Below are positions 6,271-11,110 of a stretch of 11,110 nucleotides of DNA, piece by piece. The stretch is from an uncultured Collinsella sp. (GTDB taxonomy: Bacteria; Actinomycetota; Coriobacteriia; Coriobacteriales; Coriobacteriaceae): positions 1 through 11,110 of the forward strand of contig CABUUG010000054.1 of NCBI GenBank assembly GCA_902494605.1. The letters run 5' to 3'. Position 1 is the stretch's first letter. Each line of letters begins with the position of its first letter. Made by a program: the position numbers and the translations under genes. The notes under the pieces are model-generated. The model searched no databases and was not told the DNA's origin. It saw nothing but the letters and a program-made list of their open reading frames with translations.

Positions 6271-6987
6271 ATGCCGGGCTTGGGAACAATCATCAACGTT
6301 GTGCTTTTAGTTGCGGGCGGTCTTTTAGGATTAGCGGGCGGCCGCTTCATTACACCGCGCATCCAAGACACGCTCATGAAAGCATCGGGGCTGTGCGTCC
6401 TGTTTATCGGCCTGGGCGGCACCATGCAAAAGATGCTCATCATCGATGGAAAGGCGCTAGCGACCACCGGTACCACCATGCTCATTGTCTCGTTCGCCCT
6501 CGGCTCGCTCATCGGCGAGGCCATCAACTTGGAGGCCGCCATCGAGAACCTTGGCGAATGGCTCAAGCGCAAAACCGGCAGCGAGGGCGATAACGAGTTC
6601 ACCAACGCTTTTGTCTCGACTTCACTCACCGTGTGTATCGGCGCCATGGCCATTGTGGGATCGATCCAGGACGGTCTGCTCGGTGACTGGTCAACGCTTG
6701 CCCTGAAAGGCGCATTGGACTGCATCATCGTCTGCACCATGACGGCGTCGCTTGGCCGCGGCTGCATTTTCTCCGCCCTGCCCGTCGCCGTGTTCCAGGG
6801 GACGATCACGCTGTTTGCCGGCGCACTCTCCCCCATCATGACCACGGCAGCCCTCGACAGCCTTTCGCTCGTAGGCTCCATGCTCATCTTCTGCGTCGGC
6901 GTCAACCTCATCCGTCCTCAGACCTTCCGCACGGCCAATATGCTCCCCTCCGTCGTCATCGCCGTCATCTACGCCCTCCTGTTCTAA
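6271..6987 (+). CDS. DUF554 family integral membrane protein (YdfK/YqgA-type)
   Basis: A 238-residue, very hydrophobic protein of about seven membrane segments. The length and the sequence landmarks fit DUF554: an N-terminal GLGTIINVVLLVAGGLLGL, a GLGGTMQKM turn, SFALGSLIGEAINLE, a short charged cytoplasmic stretch (EWLKRKTGSEGD), FVSTSLTVCIGAMAIVGSIQD, and a C-terminal helix preceded by GVNLIRPQTFRTANMLP. Members such as YdfK of Bacillus subtilis and YqgA of E. coli are uncharacterised; a transport role is often supposed but not shown. The start is ATG 6271 behind AGGAGG. A GTG at 6214 in the same frame has no ribosome binding site and would add a non-hydrophobic, cysteine-bearing tail. The candidate promoter just upstream and the 118-bp gap suggest it is transcribed separately from the surface genes. 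Confidence 0.9.
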   Translation: MPGLGTIINVVLLVAGGLLGLAGGRFITPRIQDTLMKASGLCVLFIGLGGTMQKMLIIDGKALATTGTTMLIVSFALGSLIGEAINLEAAIENLGEWLKRKTGSEGDNEFTNAFVSTSLTVCIGAMAIVGSIQDGLLGDWSTLALKGALDCIIVCTMTASLGRGCIFSALPVAVFQGTITLFAGALSPIMTTAALDSLSLVGSMLIFCVGVNLIRPQTFRTANMLPSVVIAVIYALLF

Positions 6988-7029
6988 ATCTATCAACGCA
7001 GCGGTATCTCGAACACCTGTTTGATGCTG

Positions 7030-7038
7030 TGCTATGAT
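7030..7038 (+). promoter_or_regulatory. Candidate extended -10 promoter of the TerB/ATPase/helicase operon
   Basis: TGCTATGAT (7030-7038) is a close match to the extended -10 consensus TGnTATAAT (five of six hexamer bases plus TGn). The -35 region is poor (CGAACA about 17 bases upstream). The start site would be near 7045, giving a leader of about 30 nt with a purine-rich GAGAGGAGGAG ribosome binding site (7062-7072) before the GTG. The element lies in the 87-bp gap after the DUF554 gene. Confidence 0.55.
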
Positions 7039-7074
7039 ATGAGGTCACCGTAGCTGCGTTCGAGAGGAGGAGCG

Positions 7075-8835
7075 GTGGCCGACCAGGACATCAAGATGCT
7101 CATCGAGCGCATTATGGCCGAGGCCCGGACCCATCAGTCCGCTCGCTTCTCACATGAGGTCTACGCAGACGAGCCGATTCTCAAGACCGGCCGACAGATG
7201 CAGAACTTCCTCCCCGACCAGTACCGCAAGATGCGTGAGATATCGCGTTGGCAAGAAGACCCCAAGGGCGGCGCGGGCCGTTGGCTTTCGGAAGCCGAGC
7301 TTTTCTACCGCCAAGGCCTGCTGATGGCCGACTTTGAGGACGACTGTCCCTACAACGGCACCTTTAAATCGTACTTTCCCACCTACAACGCCATGAGCGA
7401 CCGGCAGTTGCGCGGCTACTTTACCTGGCGTGCCCAAGTGCGCCGCGGAACCGTCGAGGAAACGTCTACGTCCTTTGCCTTTCTGTATCTCTATGAGCTG
7501 ATTTGCGGCATTGGCGTAGATGACCCGCTCGATGGTTTTAACAAGATCAAGGCTTTTTGGGATGTCTATCGCGCCTTCGAGCCCGGCATCGACCGATTTG
7601 CACGCGTGTGGCTGCAGGATTACGCCGTGTTCCACGGGCTCGACCCCAAGCTGCTTCGCGACTCTAAAACCGTCATGTTCGATAACGCCCTTATCGAACT
7701 GCGGCGCGCGGCACGAGACCTTGTACCAGCACCGGCACCGTCCGGCCAGACCCCTAAGCGTCGCAAAACCTCCGAGCCCACGCTCCCCCTTCCGCCCGAT
7801 GAGGTGCGCGAGGAGAGACTCATGGCCGCCATCAACGCCCTCTCCACGTACAACCTAAGTAACTCGCGGCTCGACCGCAGCCACCACCGCGATCTGCGCC
7901 ACGTGGCGTGCGCCGTGTATGTCCGTATGGCGCGCTACTATGACACGCACCGAAAGACCGGCATCGTGGCGAGCTTATTTGGGGAGGAGACGGCCATGCC
8001 CTACACCATGTTTGCCTCGGCCGTATTCTTTGCGCCCGAGCGCCACGAGGACTGCGAATACCGCTTGAATCCCATCCATATCTACCGTTGCCAAAACGGC
8101 TTTTGGGAATGCATGCGTATCCACGGTAGTAGGCAAAAGAGCAGCAAGCTCGGTGAAATGATGCGCGCCTGCGACCAACGCCTGCGCCTGGCGCTGGACC
8201 CCGCCCATCCCCTTAAGGAAGAAAAGGTCCCCAAATATCTGGCCAAGATTATCGATGACGAGATTGTGGCATGGCTTTCGTGGGACGCCGCACACCAGCC
8301 CGTCAAGATCGATATCGATCTGAGTCAGCTGGGGCACATTCGGAGCGCTGCCGCACAAACGCGCGAAGCGCTTTTGATCGACGAGGAACGCGAGGACGGC
8401 GCGTCCGCAGAAGCCGAGGCAGCGGACTCAGGGCAACCGGAAGCCGAGCCCGTAGCCGACGCGACGGTCGAGGCGGTCGCGGCACCCATTCGGCAGGACG
8501 AGGCCGACGAGCCGACCATATCCACCGAACAGTTTGGTGTCGTGGCCCCGCTTCTCGCGCCGACGCCCGCGTTCGCAGCTGCTGCGCCCGCTGACGCCAC
8601 AAACGAACTCGCGCCCGCCGCAGATGCCTTCCTTCGCGCACTGCTCGAGCAAAACGCAGCGCAAGCGACATCGGCAGTGGCGCACTCGGGACAGAGCGAG
8701 GACATGCTCGTCGATACCATCAACGAGGCGCTCTTTGACCTGGTGGGCGACACCGTAATTGAATTTAGCGCGGCAGGGCCGCAGATTATCGAGGACTACG
8801 AAGCAGACGTGAGAGGATACCTAGACCATGAGTGA
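7075..8835 (+). CDS. TerB-N/TerB-C domain protein, Shango-type defence component (SngA-like)
   Basis: A 586-residue cytoplasmic protein. The TerB-N domain covers about residues 40-215, with the characteristic GRWLSEAELFYRQG (67-80), YFPTYNAMSDRQLRGYFTWR (100-119) and FAFLYLYELICGIG (134-147). A central region follows a basic, proline-rich linker (about 217-242). A TerB-C domain begins with the pattern LSQLGHIRSAAAQTREALLI and resumes at the C-terminus with LVDTINEALFDLVGDTVIE and IIEDYEADVRGYL. A long Ala/Glu/Pro-rich acidic stretch (about 437-515) interrupts it. No canonical metal-binding TerB core is obvious between them. TerB-N/TerB-C proteins are linked by comparative genomics to DNA-processing and defence operons. 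With the ATPase and helicase that follow, this matches the composition of the Shango anti-phage system. Its molecular role is not established. It starts at GTG behind AGGAGG (7065-7070). Confidence 0.85.
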   Translation: MADQDIKMLIERIMAEARTHQSARFSHEVYADEPILKTGRQMQNFLPDQYRKMREISRWQEDPKGGAGRWLSEAELFYRQGLLMADFEDDCPYNGTFKSYFPTYNAMSDRQLRGYFTWRAQVRRGTVEETSTSFAFLYLYELICGIGVDDPLDGFNKIKAFWDVYRAFEPGIDRFARVWLQDYAVFHGLDPKLLRDSKTVMFDNALIELRRAARDLVPAPAPSGQTPKRRKTSEPTLPLPPDEVREERLMAAINALSTYNLSNSRLDRSHHRDLRHVACAVYVRMARYYDTHRKTGIVASLFGEETAMPYTMFASAVFFAPERHEDCEYRLNPIHIYRCQNGFWECMRIHGSRQKSSKLGEMMRACDQRLRLALDPAHPLKEEKVPKYLAKIIDDEIVAWLSWDAAHQPVKIDIDLSQLGHIRSAAAQTREALLIDEEREDGASAEAEAADSGQPEAEPVADATVEAVAAPIRQDEADEPTISTEQFGVVAPLLAPTPAFAAAAPADATNELAPAADAFLRALLEQNAAQATSAVAHSGQSEDMLVDTINEALFDLVGDTVIEFSAAGPQIIEDYEADVRGYLDHE

Positions 8836-10132
8836 TACCGCATCCGCAGCACCCCGCGTGCCCAAGCGCGTCGCTGCCGTCATTCTCAACTCGCTCAAGG
8901 GCGGCGTGGTCCCGCGCATCGGCCTTCCCTACATTACCGTAGGGCGCGAGGTCGAGATCCGCGCCCTGCTCACCGATCTGAGTCTCATCGCCGACGGTGG
9001 TGCGAGCTTCCGCTTTCTGGTCGGTCGTTACGGCGCCGGCAAGAGCTTTTTGCTCCAGACCATCCGCACGCACGCCATGGGTGAGGGATTCGTCGTCGCC
9101 GATGCAGACTTATCCCCCGAGCGCCGTCTGCAGGGCGGGCAGGGGCAGGGCCTTGCCACCTACCGCGAGCTCATCCGCAATATATCGACCAAGACGCGCC
9201 CCGAGGGCGGTGCGCTCAACCTTATTCTTGATCGCTGGGTCGCCTCGTACGCCGACGTCGACGAGTCGGTCGTCAATGCCCAACTGGCCCCGCTCGAGGA
9301 AATGGTCCACGGCTTCGACTTCACCCGCATGCTCCGCCGCTATCGCACGGCCGTATCCGAGGGCGACGAAGAAGCCATGAGCCGCGTGACCAAATGGATC
9401 CGCGGCGAATACCGTACCAAGAGCGAGGCTCGCGCCGAGCTGGGCTCCTCGACCATCATCAGCGATGACGACTGGTACGACTACGTTAAGCTCATCGCGC
9501 GTTTTTTGGTCTGCAGCGGCTACAAGGGTATGTTGGTGCTCATCGACGAGCTCGTGAATCTGTATAAGATTCCCAACGCGATCACGCGCCAGTACAACTA
9601 CGAGAAGATCCTGACCATGTACAACGACACACTCCAGGGCAAGGCGCAGTACCTGGGCATGATCATGGGCGGCACGCCAACCTCCATCGAAGACCGCCGC
9701 CGCGGCGTGTTCTCCTACGAGGCCCTGCGCAGCCGACTCGCTCAAGGCCGCTTTGCACGCGAGGACCTTAAGGACATGCTCGCGCCCATCATCCGCTTGC
9801 AGCCGCTCACCTACGAGGAGCTACTGGTGCTGATCGAAAAACTCATGCAAATTCACGCCGGCTACTTTGGCTGGACGCCCACGCTTACCGAGAACGACTT
9901 GGTGGACTTCCTCAAGATCGAGTTCGGTCGTGTGGGAGCCGACACGCATCTGACGCCGCGTGAAGTCATTCGCGACTTTATCGAGCTGCTCGATATCCTG
10001 TGTCAGAACCCCGATGCAAATGTGGCGGAGCTACTGCAAAGCGTTGGTGGCGACGCGCTGGCGCCGGCAGCCGCAACAGGCGACACCGGCACCGCAGACG
10101 GCGACCGTAACTTCGCCGAATTCACCATCTAA
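8828..10132 (+). CDS. P-loop ATPase of the DUF2791/BrxD-like family, Shango-type defence component (SngB-like)
   Basis: A 434-residue ATP-binding protein. Walker A is GRYGAGKS (66-73), and Walker B is MLVLIDEL (235-242) with Asp240-Glu241. A sensor-like GGTPTSIEDRRRG (281-293) follows, then basic RSRLAQGRFAREDL, and a C-terminal part with LTPREVIRDFIELLDIL (375-391), a stretch typical of DUF2791/BREX BrxD-type ATPases. The first 50 residues (RVAAVILNSLKGGVVP, then GREVEI) are also usual for that group, which pairs with helicases in BREX and related systems. The ATG (8828) sits inside the end of the TerB gene, overlapping by 8 bp as ATGAGTGA, with GAGAGGA about 10 bases upstream, so the two products are probably made in step. 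The Ala/Gly-rich tail after about 408 is likely disordered. An AAA+-like, DNA- or helicase-loading role is inference. Confidence 0.87.
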   Translation: MSDTASAAPRVPKRVAAVILNSLKGGVVPRIGLPYITVGREVEIRALLTDLSLIADGGASFRFLVGRYGAGKSFLLQTIRTHAMGEGFVVADADLSPERRLQGGQGQGLATYRELIRNISTKTRPEGGALNLILDRWVASYADVDESVVNAQLAPLEEMVHGFDFTRMLRRYRTAVSEGDEEAMSRVTKWIRGEYRTKSEARAELGSSTIISDDDWYDYVKLIARFLVCSGYKGMLVLIDELVNLYKIPNAITRQYNYEKILTMYNDTLQGKAQYLGMIMGGTPTSIEDRRRGVFSYEALRSRLAQGRFAREDLKDMLAPIIRLQPLTYEELLVLIEKLMQIHAGYFGWTPTLTENDLVDFLKIEFGRVGADTHLTPREVIRDFIELLDILCQNPDANVAELLQSVGGDALAPAAATGDTGTADGDRNFAEFTI

Positions 10133-10167
10133 CCTGCCAAAAAGGGACAGGTTTATTTTGGTAGGTT
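10131..10167 (+). repeat. 12-bp inverted repeat with a competing internal hairpin
   Basis: The arm at 10131-10142 (AACCTGCCAAAA) pairs with 10156-10167 (TTTTGGTAGGTT) over 12 bp with a single G-U, around a 13-base loop. A shorter alternative uses the same left arm: AACCTG (10131-10136) with CAGGTT (10148-10153). The element begins within the ATPase stop codon and lies ahead of the helicase gene. It may be a dispersed REP-like repeat, an attenuator or an mRNA-processing site. No uninterrupted T run follows it, so a strong intrinsic terminator is unlikely. Confidence 0.6.
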
Positions 10168-10178
10168 CTATCTGGGCA

Positions 10179-10223
10179 AACGTTGAGGCAGTAATGCAGC
10201 AAACCACTGCCCACCGCGTTGAG
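10179..10223 (+). promoter_or_regulatory. Second stem-loop and direct repeat before the helicase gene
   Basis: GGCAGT (10187-10192) pairs with ACTGCC (10206-10211) around 13 bases. Outside it, AACG (10179-10182) can pair with CGTT (10217-10220). The same segment contains CGTTGAG twice (10181-10187 and 10217-10223). It lies 13-70 bases before the helicase start and could shape helicase translation. Each element alone is short enough to be chance. Confidence 0.3.
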
Positions 10224-10248
10224 AGATTCGCTTTTGAAAGGAGGCCCC

Positions 10249-11110
10249 GTGAACGCCTTTGACCGCTATGCCCCGTTTATCCAGGACTTTATCTACTCCC
10301 ACGATTGGGAGAGCCTGCGCTCTATCCAGGTTGCGGCGGCAGATGCCATCTTTAACTCGCAGGACAATGTGCTCCTGACGGCATCCACGGCTTCCGGCAA
10401 AACCGAGGCAGCCTTTTTTCCCATCCTGACCGAGTTTTGGGAGAACCCGCCCGCAAGCGTTGGCGCCCTCTACATCGGCCCCCTCAAGGCACTCATCAAT
10501 GATCAGTTCGTCCGTCTCAATGACCTGTGCGAAGAGGCCGACATCCCCGTCTGGCACTGGCATGGCGACGTCTCGCAATCGCACAAAGCTAAGCTCATCA
10601 AAAAACCGAGCGGCATCTTGCAGATTACGCCCGAGTCACTCGAGGCGCTCTTAATCCATAAGCACATGGCGATCCCGCGCATGTTTTGCGACCTACGCTA
10701 CGTGGTCATCGATGAGGTCCACTCGCTCATGCGCGGCGATCGAGGCGGGCAAACGCTCTGCCTTATCGAGCGACTCTCGCGCATGGCCGGCGTGCAGCCT
10801 CGCCGCATTGGCCTTTCGGCCACCATCGGGGACCCGGAACGCACGGGTGCCTTTCTCTCACAGGGAACGGGGCGCAACTGTGTTATCCCCCGCTTTGAAG
10901 AACCGCACCGCGTATGGCGCATCTCCATGGAGCACTTCTACAACTCGGGCCCCCAGGCACAGCAGCGGGGATTCATGGGCACAGGTCCTCAAGAGGCCGA
11001 AGTGCTCGCGTGCGAGCGCATCGAGGCAGCGGCATCCGCGGCGCTGCCGGCCGGTGCTCAAGACATGCGTCACAGCGGACAACTCACGCAAGAGGAGCGC
11101 CGCCAACGTC
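10249..11110 (+). CDS. DEVH-box superfamily 2 helicase, Lhr/YprA-like, Shango-type component (SngC-like; partial, 3' end missing)
   Basis: The first 287 codons are visible and open to the window edge. Helicase motifs appear in order: a Q-like SLRSIQVAAADAI (about 22-34), motif I ASTASGKTEA (45-54, Lys51), motif Ia GPLKALINDQ (about 77-86), motif Ib TPESLE (127-132), motif II DEVH (155-158) followed by RGDRGGQ (162-168), and motif III SATIGD (190-195). The DEVHxxxRGxRGxQ block and SATIGD are typical of Lhr/YprA-type 3'-to-5' DNA helicases, including those paired with BrxD-like ATPases. Motifs IV-VI are beyond the window. The start is GTG 10249 behind a strong GAAAGGAGG (10236-10244), 4 bases upstream. 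It lies 116 bp after the ATPase gene, same strand. An ATP-driven DNA translocase/helicase acting with the TerB protein and ATPase against foreign DNA is inferred from context. Confidence 0.88.
   Translation, partial: MNAFDRYAPFIQDFIYSHDWESLRSIQVAAADAIFNSQDNVLLTASTASGKTEAAFFPILTEFWENPPASVGALYIGPLKALINDQFVRLNDLCEEADIPVWHWHGDVSQSHKAKLIKKPSGILQITPESLEALLIHKHMAIPRMFCDLRYVVIDEVHSLMRGDRGGQTLCLIERLSRMAGVQPRRIGLSATIGDPERTGAFLSQGTGRNCVIPRFEEPHRVWRISMEHFYNSGPQAQQRGFMGTGPQEAEVLACERIEAAASAALPAGAQDMRHSGQLTQEERRQR

Noticed and set aside
7155..7635. Antisense frame within the TerB gene
   Set aside because: A shadow of the coding strand, which carries clear TerB-N motifs.
8271..8758. Several Arg/Ser-rich frames over the acidic stretch of the TerB gene
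   Set aside because: They mirror the Ala/Glu/Pro low-complexity region in other frames and lack starts with ribosome binding sites.
9960..10262. Frame crossing the ATPase end, the hairpin spacer and the helicase start
   Set aside because: It runs out of frame through the ATPase coding sequence and overlaps the helicase start; the composition is not protein-like.
7075..11110. Tellurite-resistance (ter) operon
   Set aside because: No TerC, TerD, TerZ or TerY-type gene is present; the neighbours are a DUF2791 ATPase and a DNA helicase, which point to defence or DNA processing.
8828..11110. Complete BREX system
   Set aside because: Only a BrxD-like ATPase and a helicase are seen; no PglZ, BrxC, methylase or Lon-like protease is in the window, and a TerB-N protein precedes them. 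The right flank could still change this.

Overview
The window is a GC-rich (about 60 %), tightly packed bacterial chromosome segment. Codon use, frequent GTG starts, strong AGGAGG-type ribosome binding sites, a LAxTG-type wall-anchor signal and an anaerobic ferredoxin–EtfAB/flavin dehydrogenase operon point to an anaerobic high-GC Gram-positive. A Coriobacteriia member such as Collinsella is my best guess; this is inference, since no rRNA or other marker gene is present.

Layout. (i) 1-2600, minus strand: a flavin dehydrogenase of the GlcD/LctD family, then etfB, then the ferredoxin-like N-terminus of what is very probably etfA, which runs off the left edge. This is the gene set of electron-bifurcating/confurcating lactate (or other 2-hydroxyacid) dehydrogenases. 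(ii) 2601-2946: a 346-bp gene-free divergent control region with an 11-bp-period direct repeat beside a candidate -35 box for the minus-strand operon, and a perfect 8-bp inverted repeat just before the plus-strand operon. (iii) 2947-6152, plus strand: five closely spaced or overlapping genes that look like a cell-surface operon. They encode a small acidic cytoplasmic protein, a single-pass membrane protein with an external beta-rich domain, a secreted 199-aa protein, a tiny (93-aa) LAQTG wall-anchored peptide, and a 476-aa secreted cysteine-containing protein. (iv) 6271-6987, plus strand: a DUF554 (YdfK/YqgA-type) membrane protein with its own extended -10 promoter. (v) 7075 to the right edge, plus strand: a TerB-N/TerB-C protein, a DUF2791/BrxD-like P-loop ATPase and a DEVH-box SF2 helicase of the Lhr/YprA kind, the last cut by the window end.

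The most notable content is (v). TerB-domain protein plus ATPase plus helicase is the composition of the Shango anti-phage system, and the ATPase also resembles BREX accessory ATPases. An extended -10 promoter lies just upstream. The first two genes overlap by 8 bp. The helicase is separated from them by a 116-bp spacer holding a 12-bp-stem inverted repeat with a competing internal hairpin, which could be a dispersed repeat or a control on helicase expression.

No tRNA, rRNA, CRISPR array, insertion sequence or convincing Rho-independent terminator was seen.
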